From Enorma phocaeensis (GTDB taxonomy: Bacteria > Actinomycetota > Coriobacteriia > Coriobacteriales > Coriobacteriaceae): a DNA stretch of 64,000 nucleotides. Within the stretch, counting starts at the first letter, position 1. Each line of letters starts with the position of its first letter. Position numbers and translations under genes: made by a program. The stretch covers positions 62,001-126,000 of the forward strand of contig NZ_JACJKQ010000002.1 in the NCBI RefSeq assembly GCF_016901575.1. The letters are read 5' to 3'. Under the pieces are notes generated by a model. That model was not told the origin of the DNA, made no database searches, and worked only from the letters and a program-made list of their open reading frames with translations. Of this stretch, positions 22,818-31,526 are shown piece by piece.

Positions 22818-23354
22818 GTGTCCCGTATCGGTAAGAAGCCTGTCCAGATTCCCGCCGGAGTCGACGTGGCAGTGGACGGTTCGCATGTGACCGTCAAGGG
22901 CCCCAAGGGCCAGCTCGAGCTTGATGTCTACAACAAGCTCTCCATCGAGGTCGCCGACGGCGTCCTCACAGTCGTCCGCCCTGACGATGAGCGTGAGACC
23001 CGCGCTCGTCACGGCCTTACCCGCGCCCTTATCCACAACATGGTTGTGGGCGTCTCCGAGGGCTTCACGAAGTCCCTCGAGCTCGCCGGCGTCGGTTACC
23101 GTGTCGTCCTGAAGGGCAACACCCTCGAGCTTTCGCTGGGCTTCTCGCACCCCGTCCTGTATCCCGCTCCCGAAGGCATCACCTTCGAGGTGCCCGACAA
23201 CACCCACATCAACGTCAAGGGCATCAATAAGCAGCAGGTGGGCCAGGTTGCCGCCGAGATCCGCGGCAAGCGTCCGCCCGAGCCTTACAAGGGCAAGGGT
23301 ATCCACTACGTTGGCGAGCACATCCGTCGCAAGCTCGGTAAGGCCGCTAAGTAG
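22818..23354 (+). CDS. rplF: 50S ribosomal protein L6
   Basis: L6, 178 residues, near the factor-binding site. GTG start after aaaggagaac. It begins SRIGKKPVQIPAGV, and the C-terminal signature KRPPEPYKGKGIHYVGEHIRRK is present. Thirty-three nt after rpsH. Confidence 0.97.
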   Translation: MSRIGKKPVQIPAGVDVAVDGSHVTVKGPKGQLELDVYNKLSIEVADGVLTVVRPDDERETRARHGLTRALIHNMVVGVSEGFTKSLELAGVGYRVVLKGNTLELSLGFSHPVLYPAPEGITFEVPDNTHINVKGINKQQVGQVAAEIRGKRPPEPYKGKGIHYVGEHIRRKLGKAAK

Positions 23355-23374
23355 TAGGGAACTCACTCGTAAGA

Positions 23375-23396
23375 CCAGCACCCCGTCAGGTGCTGG
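23375..23396 (+). repeat. short hairpin between rplF and rplR
   Basis: ccagcacc (23375-23382), 6-nt loop, ggtgctgg (23389-23396): a perfect 8-bp stem with no T-run, ending 20 nt before the rplR start. Confidence 0.5.
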
Positions 23397-23416
23397 CAGA
23401 AGACTAAGGAGTCTCA

Positions 23417-23779
23417 ATGAACAAGAACAAAGCGAAGCTCGCAGGTCTGAAGCGTCGCCAGCGTCGCGTTCGTGGCAAGATCTTCGGCACCCCGGAGCGT
23501 CCGCGCCTGCGCGTGACCCGCACCAACGCCCACATCTATGCCGCCATCATCGACGACACCAAGGGCCACACCCTCGTCTCCGCCTCCACGCTCGAGGCCG
23601 AGTTCAAGGGCGGCCACAACTCCAACAAGGAGGCCGCTGAGAAGATCGGCGAGCTCGTTGGCAAGCGCGCCCTCGAGGCTGGCATCACCAAGGTGACGTT
23701 CGACCGTGGCGGCCGCATCTACCACGGCCGCGTCAAGGCCCTCGCCGACGGCGCCCGTGCCGCCGGACTCGAATTCTAG
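23417..23779 (+). CDS. rplR: 50S ribosomal protein L18
   Basis: L18, 120 residues, 5S rRNA binder. It has the basic N-terminal [21 protein letters not shown] and the C-terminal [25 protein letters not shown] after aaggagtctc. Fourteen nt before rpsE. Confidence 0.97.
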   Translation: MNKNKAKLAGLKRRQRRVRGKIFGTPERPRLRVTRTNAHIYAAIIDDTKGHTLVSASTLEAEFKGGHNSNKEAAEKIGELVGKRALEAGITKVTFDRGGRIYHGRVKALADGARAAGLEF

Positions 23780-23793
23780 GAGGTAAGTAGCAC

Positions 23794-24318
<525 letters not shown>

Positions 24319-24320
24319 GC

Positions 24321-24503
24321 ATGGCTGACACCATCAAGATCAAGCAGGTCCGCAGCACCAACGGCTGCAAGAAGGACCAGGTTAGGACGGTCCGCGCCCT
24401 CGGCCTCGGCAAGATCAACCGCACCCGCGAGATCACCGACAACGAGTCTGTCCGCGGAATGATCTTCAAGGTCAAGCACCTTGTTGAGATTGTAGAGGAG
24501 TAG
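24321..24503 (+). CDS. rpmD: 50S ribosomal protein L30
   Basis: L30, 60 residues, the short bacterial form. It contains IKIKQVRSTNGCKKDQVRTVRALGLGK. ATG lies two bases after the rpsE stop; the ribosome-binding site ggtaaggag is within rpsE, so translation is likely coupled. Confidence 0.96.
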   Translation: MADTIKIKQVRSTNGCKKDQVRTVRALGLGKINRTREITDNESVRGMIFKVKHLVEIVEE

Positions 24504-24506
24504 CAA

Positions 24507-24956
24507 ATGCAGCTTCATGATCTCACTCCCGCGCCGGGCTCCACGCATCGGCGTAAGCGTATTGGCCGCGGTAACTCCTCCGGCCACGGCACCACGGCCG
24601 GTCGCGGCCAGAAGGGCCAGCTCTCCCGCTCTGGCGGCGGCAAGGGTTCGGGCTTCGAGGGTGGTCAGACCCCGCTCGCGATGCGCCTGCCCAAGCTCCC
24701 GGGTTTCCGCAACCCCAACCGCGTGGAGTACACTCCGGTCAACATCGCCCGTCTCGACGAGAAGTTCGAGGACGGCGCTGTGATTGACGGCGCCTCCCTC
24801 AAGGCCGCCGGCATCATCAAGAAGGAGTATGAGCCCGTCAAGGTTCTTGGTGAGGGCGAGACCACCAAGAAGTTCACGGTCAAGGTCGACAAGGTTTCTG
24901 CCTCTGCCAAGGCTAAGATCGAGGCAGCAGGAGGGTCGGTCGAGCAGCCGTGCTAA
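24507..24956 (+). CDS. rplO: 50S ribosomal protein L15
   Basis: L15, 149 residues. The glycine/arginine-rich N-terminus ([20 protein letters not shown]) and [13 protein letters not shown] are typical. Three nt after rpmD; the 3' end overlaps the secY start by 7 nt. Confidence 0.97.
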   Translation: MQLHDLTPAPGSTHRRKRIGRGNSSGHGTTAGRGQKGQLSRSGGGKGSGFEGGQTPLAMRLPKLPGFRNPNRVEYTPVNIARLDEKFEDGAVIDGASLKAAGIIKKEYEPVKVLGEGETTKKFTVKVDKVSASAKAKIEAAGGSVEQPC

Positions 24957-26233
24957 ATGGTCTGAAGAACGCGTTCCGCGTCAAAGAACTGCGGGACAAG
25001 ATTCTCTTCACCATAGCGATGCTCGTTGCGTACCGCATCGGTGCGCACGTTCCCGTGCCCGGCGTCCCCGTCCAGGGGATGCTGGGCCTTTTCGGCGGTG
25101 ACGACTCCGTTGCCGCCGGCGCCATGGCGCTGCTGAATCTGTTCTCCGGCGGCGCGCTGAGCTACGTCTCGGTCTTTTCGCTGGGCATCATGCCCTACAT
25201 CACGAGCTCCATCATCTTGCAGATGCTGCAGAGCGTGGTACCCAGCCTGCACGAGCTTGCCCGCGAGGGCGAGGTCGGTCAGACCAAGATCACCCAGTAT
25301 TCTCGCTACCTTACGCTCGCGCTCGCCATTCTCAACTCGATCGGCTATCTCTTCCTGTTCAAGAGCTTCGGCATCAACTTCAATGGCGCCGGCGCTCCCG
25401 AGATCATCTTCGACATCATGATCGTGGGCACGCTCACCGCGGGCGCCATGCTCATCATGTGGATCGGTGAGCTCATCACCCAGCGTGGCATCGGCAACGG
25501 CATGTCGCTCATCATCTTCGCGAACATCATGGCCGGCCTGCCTCAGGCGATCATCTCCTCCATGCAGGGTGGCGCCACCGGTGTGATCATCACCGTCGTC
25601 ATCTTCGTGGTGATTCTTCTGGTCATTCCGCTCATTGTCTTTATCGAGCGTGGCCAGCGCCGCATTCCGGTACAGTTCGCCAAGCGCGTCGTGGGCCGTC
25701 GTCTTATGGGTGGCCAGTCCACCTATCTGCCGATCAAGGTCAACACCGCCGGCGTCGTGCCGATCATCTTTGCTTCGGCACTTCTGTACTTCCCGGCTCA
25801 GCTCGCGGTGTTCTTCCCGGGCATCGACTGGGTGCAGGCCGTCGCGGGTGCCCTGTCCTCCGGATGGCTCAACTGGATCTTGAACGTTGTCCTCATCGTG
25901 TTCTTCGCCTATTTCTACACCTCGATGGTGTTCAATCCCGATGACACGGCAGACAACCTCAAGAAGCAGGGCGGCTTTATTCCGGGCGTGCGTCCGGGCA
26001 AGGCTACGGCCGCCTACATCAAGAACGCGCTGAACAAGATCACGCTTCCGAGCGCCATCTTCCTGGCGGTCATCGCGATCGTTCCGTCCATCGTGTTCTC
26101 GTTCACCAACAACCAGCTCATCCAGTCGTTCGGTGGCACCTCTATCCTCATCATGGTGGGCGTCGTTCTCGACACCATCGCCAAGGTTGAGAGCCAGCTG
26201 AAGATGTACGACTACGACGGCTTCTTCATGTAA
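24950..26233 (+). CDS. secY: protein translocase subunit SecY
   Basis: SecY, 427 residues, the ten-helix channel of the Sec translocon in the cytoplasmic membrane. GTG 24950 is the start (an ATG at 24957 is out of frame); aggaggg at 24929-24935 lies inside rplO, with a rather long spacing. It contains the plug-region [25 protein letters not shown] and [20 protein letters not shown]. SecA is encoded at 60450 in the same window. Standard spc order: rplO-secY-adk-map. Confidence 0.97.
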   Translation: MLNGLKNAFRVKELRDKILFTIAMLVAYRIGAHVPVPGVPVQGMLGLFGGDDSVAAGAMALLNLFSGGALSYVSVFSLGIMPYITSSIILQMLQSVVPSLHELAREGEVGQTKITQYSRYLTLALAILNSIGYLFLFKSFGINFNGAGAPEIIFDIMIVGTLTAGAMLIMWIGELITQRGIGNGMSLIIFANIMAGLPQAIISSMQGGATGVIITVVIFVVILLVIPLIVFIERGQRRIPVQFAKRVVGRRLMGGQSTYLPIKVNTAGVVPIIFASALLYFPAQLAVFFPGIDWVQAVAGALSSGWLNWILNVVLIVFFAYFYTSMVFNPDDTADNLKKQGGFIPGVRPGKATAAYIKNALNKITLPSAIFLAVIAIVPSIVFSFTNNQLIQSFGGTSILIMVGVVLDTIAKVESQLKMYDYDGFFM

Positions 26234-26251
26234 GGGAGAAAGGAGACCCTC

Positions 26252-26878
26252 ATGAATATCGTGCTGTTGGGTGGTCCTGGCGCCGGCAAGGGCACCATGG
26301 CCCAGCGTCTGGTCGCAGAGTTCGGCATCGCCCACATCTCCACGGGCGACCTGCTTCGCACCGCCGTGAAGGGCGGAACCGAGCTTGGCATTCAGGCCAA
26401 GAAGTACATGGATGCAGGAGAGCTCGTTCCTGACCAGCTGGTGATCGATCTGGTGAAGGAGCGTCTCGCTGCCGATGACGCGCAGGAGGGTTTCATCCTC
26501 GATGGCTTCCCGCGCAACACCGTCCAGGCCGTGACGCTCGATTCCGAGCTGTCCGCCATGGATCGTACCATCGACTGCGCGCTGCTCATCGACGTTGCGC
26601 CCGAGGTCATCGTCGAGCGCCTCTCCGGTCGCCGTACCTGCCGCGCCTGCGGCTACACCGGCACCGCTGCTGACGCCGTTTGCCCGAAGTGCGGCGGCGA
26701 GATGTATCAGCGCGATGACGATAAGCCCGAGACCATCAAGAACCGTCTTGATGTCTACGAGAAGTCGACGAGCCCGCTTGTCGAGTACTATCGTGGACAG
26801 GGTCTCCTCAAGGCTGTCGACGGAGCCCATGCGATCGACGAGGTCTATGCATCCGTGAAGGAAGCGCTCGGTCTATGA
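26252..26878 (+). CDS. adk: adenylate kinase, zinc-type
   Basis: Interconverts ATP + AMP and 2 ADP; cytosolic, 208 residues. P-loop GGPGAGKGTMAQ at the N-terminus, AMP-site DGFPRN, and a long-form LID with CRACG and CPKCG zinc pairs, the Gram-positive type. ATG after gagaaaggaga. The last bases overlap the map start (ATGA). Confidence 0.97.
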   Translation: MNIVLLGGPGAGKGTMAQRLVAEFGIAHISTGDLLRTAVKGGTELGIQAKKYMDAGELVPDQLVIDLVKERLAADDAQEGFILDGFPRNTVQAVTLDSELSAMDRTIDCALLIDVAPEVIVERLSGRRTCRACGYTGTAADAVCPKCGGEMYQRDDDKPETIKNRLDVYEKSTSPLVEYYRGQGLLKAVDGAHAIDEVYASVKEALGL

Positions 26879-27663
26879 TCAAGATCAAGTCTCCCCAAGA
26901 GATCGAGGCTATGAAGAAGGCCGGAGCACTGTCGAAGATGGTGCTCCGGCACGTTGGGGCCATGGTGCGCCCGGGCGTCTCGACCTTCGAGCTCGACCAG
27001 CTTGCCGAGCAGATCATCCGCATGCATGGCGGCATTCCCGCTTTCAAGGGCTATGGCGGTTTTCCCGGATCCATCTGTGCATCGCTGAACGATGCCGTGG
27101 TCCACGGCATTCCCAATCCCGACGTCATCCTGCGAGATGGAGACATCATCTCCATCGATACGGGTGCGATCGTCGATGGCTGGGTAGGCGATAACGCATG
27201 GACCTTCTACGTCGGGAACGTCGCTCCTGAGGTTCAGGCGCTTTGCGAAGTCACGCGCGACTGCCTGAAGGCCGGAATCGCCCAGGCCGTTCCGGGCAAT
27301 CATATCGGCGACATCGGCCATGCCGTTCAGACGCTCGCAGAAAGCAACGGATACGGAGTGCTGCGCGACTACGTCGGCCATGGCGTCGGGCGCAACATGC
27401 ATGAGGATCCGAACGTCCCCAACTATGGCAAGAAGGGCAGGGGCGTTCGTCTCCAGGCCGGTATGGTCATCGCGATCGAGCCGATGATCACGCTCGGTAC
27501 CCATCGAGTGACCGTAGGCGCCGATGGCTGGATCGTTCGCACGAACGACCACCTGCCTGCAGCTCACTATGAGAACACCATTGCGATCACCGATGACGGC
27601 CCGATCATTCTTACGGCCGACGCCCAGGGCGAATGGTGCTCCATGCAGGGCGGCGTTATGTAA
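26875..27663 (+). CDS. map: methionine aminopeptidase, type I
   Basis: Removes initiator Met from nascent proteins; 262 residues. Metal ligands are visible: the two Asp in SIDTGAIVDGWVGDNAW, His in GHGVGRNMHED, Glu in AIEPMIT and Glu in YENTIAI. ATG overlaps the adk stop by four bases (ATGA), indicating coupling. Followed by the hairpin-rich gap before infA. Confidence 0.97.
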   Translation: MIKIKSPQEIEAMKKAGALSKMVLRHVGAMVRPGVSTFELDQLAEQIIRMHGGIPAFKGYGGFPGSICASLNDAVVHGIPNPDVILRDGDIISIDTGAIVDGWVGDNAWTFYVGNVAPEVQALCEVTRDCLKAGIAQAVPGNHIGDIGHAVQTLAESNGYGVLRDYVGHGVGRNMHEDPNVPNYGKKGRGVRLQAGMVIAIEPMITLGTHRVTVGADGWIVRTNDHLPAAHYENTIAITDDGPIILTADAQGEWCSMQGGVM

Positions 27664-27677
27664 CACCTATCACGGGA

Positions 27678-27754
27678 GCCCGTCCGGTATCAACCATCCC
27701 GTGCTCAGACAGCGCTTTGCGAACTGCGCGCGGGACGGTAGATACCGGACGGGC
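27678..27754 (+). repeat. conserved-core hairpin, copy A
   Basis: Outer arms gcccgtccggtatc (27678-27691) and its exact complement (27741-27754), extended inward to about 24 pairs by accatcccg with cgggacggt. The loop core 27702-27730 begins tgctcagacagcgct and ends gcgaactgcgcg. The core is the reverse complement of the loop of copy B, whereas the arm sequences differ. Confidence 0.8.
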
Positions 27755-27836
27755 ACCCGGTGTCTCAAGCGGGGATGACGGTTATGTGATTCCCCGCGGT
27801 CGATGCCCTTGGAGGGTCAACGCTCTTGAGGCATCA

Positions 27837-27904
27837 GGCGGGGCATATGTCCCCGCGCGCAGTTCGCGACAGCGCTGTCTGAGCACGGGGACATATGCCC
27901 CGCC
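27837..27904 (-). repeat. conserved-core hairpin, copy B
   Basis: Perfect 19-bp arms ggcggggcatatgtccccg (27837-27855) and complement (27886-27904). The 30-nt core (27856-27885), read on the minus strand, matches the copy A core except for one or two bases near its middle. No T-run follows either arm, so a simple terminator role is unlikely. Confidence 0.8.
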
Positions 27905-28019
27905 AGATGGCGAGAAGCGACGCTGCAACAATTTGTGAAGCGTTGACGAAAAAGCGAGATATAGCACTTTTGTGTTGTATCATGCTCAGTTGCTGTCGTT
28001 TCGAGAGAAAGATGTGCTT

Positions 28020-28238
28020 GTGAAGAAGGAAGATGCAATCGAACTCGAGGGTACGGTCACCGAGCCCCTGCCCAACGCCATGTTCCGCGTTGAGCTCGAG
28101 AATGGTCATAAGGTTCTCTGCTCCATTTCGGGCAAGATCCGCATGAACTATATCCGCATTCTTCCCGGCGATAAGGTTGTCGTGGAGCTTTCCCCGTATG
28201 ACCTCACGCGCGGGCGCATTACGTATCGCTACAAGTAG
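28020..28238 (+). CDS. infA: translation initiation factor IF-1
   Basis: IF-1, 72 residues, OB-fold factor that occupies the ribosomal A site during initiation. GTG 28020 gives [13 protein letters not shown], matching the family; the frame is open further upstream to 27972 but without similarity. [21 protein letters not shown] and [18 protein letters not shown] are diagnostic. The upstream ribosome-binding site (gagagaaag) is weak. Confidence 0.95.
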   Translation: MKKEDAIELEGTVTEPLPNAMFRVELENGHKVLCSISGKIRMNYIRILPGDKVVVELSPYDLTRGRITYRYK

Positions 28239-28246
28239 CGTCAGCA

Positions 28247-28306
28247 CAACATGTATGCATGTGCGATCGCAAGGCCTGCTCAACCTGCGGTCGCGTTTGC
28301 ATGTTG
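28247..28306 (+). repeat. imperfect long hairpin between infA and rpmJ
   Basis: caacatg (28247-28253) pairs with catgttg (28300-28306), and gcgatcgca-like sequence inside pairs imperfectly with tgcggtcgc. About 20 interrupted pairs. It could be a leader structure for rpmJ-rpsM-rpsK-rpsD-rpoA-rplQ. Confidence 0.5.
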
Positions 28307-28388
28307 AGATCCAGCCATTGTGTTTCACGCCTGCGGCTGGGCGAGTAGATAGTAGGTTGAAGTCTGAGCACTACCGAAAGGAAGAACG

Positions 28389-28502
28389 ATGAAGGTACGT
28401 CCTTCGGTCAAGAAGATGTGCGACAAGTGCAAGATCATCAGGCGTCATGGCAAGATTCTCGTCATCTGCGAGAATCCGCGCCACAAGCAGCGTCAGGGTT
28501 AA
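28389..28502 (+). CDS. rpmJ: 50S ribosomal protein L36
   Basis: L36, 37 residues: begins [15 protein letters not shown] and ends [11 protein letters not shown]. The zinc ligands are two Cys in CDKC, the Cys in VICENP and the following His, the zinc-binding form. ATG 28389 follows gaaaggaagaac. Fifteen nt before rpsM, the usual order after infA. Confidence 0.96.
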   Translation: MKVRPSVKKMCDKCKIIRRHGKILVICENPRHKQRQG

Positions 28503-28517
28503 GAGAGGAGAACTAAG

Positions 28518-28892
28518 TTGGCCCGTATTAGCGGTGTCGATCTGCCGCGCGAGAAGCGTGTCGAGATCGGTCTTACCTACATTTACGGCATCGGCCGCAC
28601 CACCGCCAGCAAGATCTGCGCGGACACGAACATCAATCCGGATACCCGCGTCAAGGACCTCACCGAGGAAGAGGTTGACGTCATCCGTAAATACATCGAC
28701 GAGAATCACCTCATGATCGAGGGCGACCTCCGTCGTGAGCGTAACCAGAACGTCAAGCGCCTCATGGACATCGGCTGCAACCGTGGCCTGCGTCACCGCA
28801 AGGGCCTGCCGGTCCGCGGCCAGCGCACCCACACCAACGCTCGTACCCGCAAGGGCCCGAAGCGTCAGATCGGTGCCAAGAAGAAGAAATAA
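28518..28892 (+). CDS. rpsM: 30S ribosomal protein S13
   Basis: S13, 124 residues, at subunit bridges and the P site. TTG start at 28518 with gagaggagaa upstream; the protein begins [18 protein letters not shown] as in the family. The C-terminal [17 protein letters not shown] is the conserved tRNA-contacting tail. Confidence 0.97.
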   Translation: MARISGVDLPREKRVEIGLTYIYGIGRTTASKICADTNINPDTRVKDLTEEEVDVIRKYIDENHLMIEGDLRRERNQNVKRLMDIGCNRGLRHRKGLPVRGQRTHTNARTRKGPKRQIGAKKKK

Positions 28893-28907
28893 GGAGAGCG
28901 CTAGAAG

Positions 28908-29315
28908 ATGGCTACTGCAAAGAACAAGCGCGGCGCCGCCACCCGTATCAAGCGCGCGGACCGCAAGAACATTTCGGTGGGTCAGGCTCACATCCGTTCC
29001 ACCTTCAACAATACGATCGTGTCGATCACCGATCCCCAGGGCAACGTCATCGCTTGGCGCTCCGCTGGCCAGGTCGGCTTCAAGGGTTCCCGCAAGAGCA
29101 CGCCGTTCGCCGCTCAGATGGCCGCCGAGGCTTGCGCCAAGGCCGCTATGGAGCATGGCATGCACAAGGTCGCCGTGTTCGTGAAGGGTCCGGGTTCTGG
29201 TCGCGAGACCGCTATCCGCTCGCTCCAGGCTGCTGGCCTCGAGGTCACGAGCATTCAGGACAAGACCCCCATCCCGCACAACGGCTGCCGCCCCAAGAAG
29301 CGTCGTCGCGTGTAA
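28908..29315 (+). CDS. rpsK: 30S ribosomal protein S11
   Basis: S11, 135 residues, in the 30S platform. It contains [22 protein letters not shown] and the C-terminal [21 protein letters not shown] after aaggagagc, 15 nt after rpsM. Confidence 0.97.
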   Translation: MATAKNKRGAATRIKRADRKNISVGQAHIRSTFNNTIVSITDPQGNVIAWRSAGQVGFKGSRKSTPFAAQMAAEACAKAAMEHGMHKVAVFVKGPGSGRETAIRSLQAAGLEVTSIQDKTPIPHNGCRPKKRRRV

Positions 29316-29336
29316 CTCTGAAAGGATCGAAATACA

Positions 29337-29933
29337 ATGGCAATCGACAGGACGCCTGTTCTCAAGCGCTGCCGCCAGCTCGGGATCGATCCCGTTGAGC
29401 TGGGCTACAGCAGCAAGAAGGAATCTATTCGTCAGCCCAAGCGTCGCCGCAAGGAGTCCGAGTACGGCATGCAGCTGCGCGAGAAGCAGAAGGCTAAGTT
29501 CATCTACGGTGTGCTCGAGAAGCAGTTCCACCGTTATTACGAGCGCGCTCTCAAGATGCCCGGCGTCACCGGTGAGAACCTCATGACGCTGCTCGAGAGC
29601 CGTCTCGACAACGTTGTCTTCCGTCTTGGCTTCGCCCGCACTCGTCGTGAGGCTCGCCAGACCGTCCGTCACGGCCACTTCACCGTGAACGGCCGCCGCG
29701 TCGACATCCCCTCCTTCCTCGTGAAGCCGGGTGACGTCATCGCCGTGGGCGAGAAGTATCGCGACCTCCTTCCCATCAAAGAGGCTCTCATCCAGTCCGA
29801 GCGCTTCGAGGTTCCTGGTTGGCTCGAGGTGGATATCGAGAAGCTGTCCGGCAACGTTCTCTCGCTCCCTTCGCGCGAGCAGATCAGCACCGATATCAAA
29901 GAGCAGCTCATCGTCGAGTTCTACTCCAAGTAG
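29337..29933 (+). CDS. rpsD: 30S ribosomal protein S4
   Basis: S4, 198 residues, primary assembly protein with an S4 RNA-binding domain (LESRLDNVVFRLGFARTRREARQTVRHGHFTVNG in sequence, 29587 onward). The N-terminal zinc cysteines of the C+ form are missing, so this is the zinc-free form. Twenty-one nt after rpsK. Confidence 0.97.
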   Translation: MAIDRTPVLKRCRQLGIDPVELGYSSKKESIRQPKRRRKESEYGMQLREKQKAKFIYGVLEKQFHRYYERALKMPGVTGENLMTLLESRLDNVVFRLGFARTRREARQTVRHGHFTVNGRRVDIPSFLVKPGDVIAVGEKYRDLLPIKEALIQSERFEVPGWLEVDIEKLSGNVLSLPSREQISTDIKEQLIVEFYSK

Positions 29934-29965
29934 TCCATTTGGGCTGCTGAGGCTGGAGGTTATAC

Positions 29966-30907
29966 ATGTCAGAATTCATTAGGCCTCAGGTTCAGGTCGA
30001 TGAAATCAACGAGACGTCTGCACGCGTCTCCGTTGAGCCGCTTGAGCGCGGTTACGGTGATACGCTGGGCAACTCCCTGCGTCGCGTCCTGCTGTCGTCC
30101 CTGGAGGGCGCTGCGGTCGAGGCGATTCAGATCGATGGTGCCCAGCATGAGTTCACGACCATCCCGAACATGGTCGAGGACGTCACCGACATCGTCCTGA
30201 ATGTCAAGGGCCTGGTCTTCAGGTCTCTCGGCACCACCGATGAGGCGACTGCGACCATCTCGGTCGACGGTCCCTGCGAGGTCACCGGTGCGGACTTCTT
30301 CATCCCGTCTGAGTTTGAGCTTGTCAACCCCGAGCAGCACATCGCCACCCTCAACGAGGGCGGCCACCTCACCATGAGCATGCGCATCGGCTATGGCCGT
30401 GGCTACGTTTCCTACGAGGGCAACAAGCGTGACAACGATCCCATCGGGGTCATTCACGTCGACTCGCTGTTCTCGCCCGTTCGTCGCTGCGCCAAGCTCG
30501 TTGAGGCCTGCCGTGTCGGTCAGCACACCGACTACGATCGTCTCGTTCTCGAGATCGAGACCAACGGCGCGCTCACGCCGCGCGACGCCGTGGTGCAGGC
30601 TGCCAACATCATCAATCAGCACATGCAGGCCTTCATGAACCTTGCCGACACCCCCGAGGTTGAGGAGGAGGTCTCGATCTTCGCCCCCGAGGTCTCGAGC
30701 GACAATGCCGAGCTCGACAAGCAGATCGAGGACCTGGACCTCTCCGTCCGCTCCTATAACTGCCTCAAGCGTGCCAGCATCCACTCGGTTCGTCAGCTTG
30801 TCGAGTTCTCCGAGAACGACCTGCTGAACATCCGCAACTTTGGCGTGAAGTCCATTGAGGAAGTCAAAGACAAGCTTGAGTCCATGGGCCTGAGCCTGAA
30901 GGCTTAA
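29966..30907 (+). CDS. rpoA: RNA polymerase alpha subunit
   Basis: Alpha subunit, 313 residues. The N-terminal dimerisation domain has EPLERGYGDTLGNSLRRVLLSS. A linker is followed by the C-terminal domain that binds UP elements and activators (LSVRSYNCLKRASIHSVRQL, then NIRNFGVKSIEEVKD). The Arg, Asn, Gly, Lys and Ser that contact DNA in E. coli alpha are conserved. ATG follows ggaggttatac. Its CTD is the comparator for the RpoC tail. Confidence 0.98.
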   Translation: MSEFIRPQVQVDEINETSARVSVEPLERGYGDTLGNSLRRVLLSSLEGAAVEAIQIDGAQHEFTTIPNMVEDVTDIVLNVKGLVFRSLGTTDEATATISVDGPCEVTGADFFIPSEFELVNPEQHIATLNEGGHLTMSMRIGYGRGYVSYEGNKRDNDPIGVIHVDSLFSPVRRCAKLVEACRVGQHTDYDRLVLEIETNGALTPRDAVVQAANIINQHMQAFMNLADTPEVEEEVSIFAPEVSSDNAELDKQIEDLDLSVRSYNCLKRASIHSVRQLVEFSENDLLNIRNFGVKSIEEVKDKLESMGLSLKA

Positions 30908-30935
30908 TGCTTCGCGTATAGAGGAGAACGTACAC

Positions 30936-31436
30936 ATGCGTCACAACAAGAAGAAGGGTCTGAAGCTTGGCACCGACGCCGCTCACACCCGTGCGATGAA
31001 GAAGAGCCTGGCCAAGGCCCTTCTGGAGAACGATCGCATCAAGACCACCGAGACGCGCGCCAAGGCGCTGCGCAGCTATGTCGAGCCCATCATCACCTGG
31101 GCCAAGAAGGGCGACCTGCACTCTCGTCGTCTCGCCATTGCCAAGCTCGGCGACAAGCACCTCGTCGCCGAGGTCTTTGACAAGGCCGCTCAGGGCATGT
31201 GGGCCGACCGCAACGGCGGCTACACCCGCATCATGAAGCTCGGCCCCCGCAAGGGCGACAACGCTCCTATGGTCATCATGGAGATCGTTTCCGAGCCCGT
31301 GGTGAAGAAGGAGCGCAAGGTCGCTCCTGCTCCCAAGAAGGCTGCTGCTCCCACCAAGGTCGAGAAGGCCGAGGAGCCCGCTGCCGAGGAGGCTCCCGAG
31401 GTCGTCGAGGCCACCGAGGAGAACGCTGCTGAGTAA
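30936..31436 (+). CDS. rplQ: 50S ribosomal protein L17 with C-terminal extension
   Basis: L17, 166 residues; the conserved core (HNKKKGLKLGTDAAHTRAM through VIMEIVSEP) ends around residue 120. The remaining ~45 residues are a low-complexity Ala/Pro/Lys/Glu tail not found in E. coli L17. ATG after gaggagaac. Last gene of the rpmJ-rplQ unit, followed by an intrinsic terminator. Confidence 0.97.
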   Translation: MRHNKKKGLKLGTDAAHTRAMKKSLAKALLENDRIKTTETRAKALRSYVEPIITWAKKGDLHSRRLAIAKLGDKHLVAEVFDKAAQGMWADRNGGYTRIMKLGPRKGDNAPMVIMEIVSEPVVKKERKVAPAPKKAAAPTKVEKAEEPAAEEAPEVVEATEENAAE

Positions 31437-31466
31437 CATCGCAGCTATGGCTATAGTGCCTGATCG

Positions 31467-31495
31467 CGAGGGGTGCGTATGCGCCCCTCGTTTTT
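31467..31495 (+). terminator. intrinsic terminator after rplQ
   Basis: cgaggggtgc (31467-31476), gtat loop, gcgcccctcg (31481-31490), then TTTTT. Ten pairs with one G-U. It closes the ribosomal-protein transcript 30 nt after rplQ; the ECF gene starts 31 nt later. Confidence 0.9.
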
Positions 31496-31526
31496 GTATG
31501 TATGCAACTTCTGCGTGAGGAGCATG

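Larger units (their letters stand above)
27664..28019 (+). other. map-infA gap with twin conserved-core hairpins
   Basis: 356 nt with no supported gene. It contains two large hairpins in opposite orientation that share a ~29-nt central core (27678-27754 and 27837-27904), a small inverted repeat between them (gcgggga 27769-27775 with tccccgc 27791-27797), and then an A/T-rich stretch before infA. TTGACG (27943-27948) and TATCAT (27978-27983) are promoter-like, but their 29-nt spacing is wrong. Confidence 0.7.

Noticed and set aside
24953-26830. 625-codon open frame antisense to secY and adk
   Set aside because: Hydrophilic His/Asp/Glu-rich mirror of membrane-protein codons; no domain.
27837-27904. 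Twin hairpins as ordinary transcription terminators
   Set aside because: Neither stem is followed by a T-run, and the loops are long and conserved between copies, unlike terminators.
27943-27983. Promoter for infA from TTGACG and TATCAT
   Set aside because: The hexamers are 29 nt apart, too far for a sigma-70 promoter.
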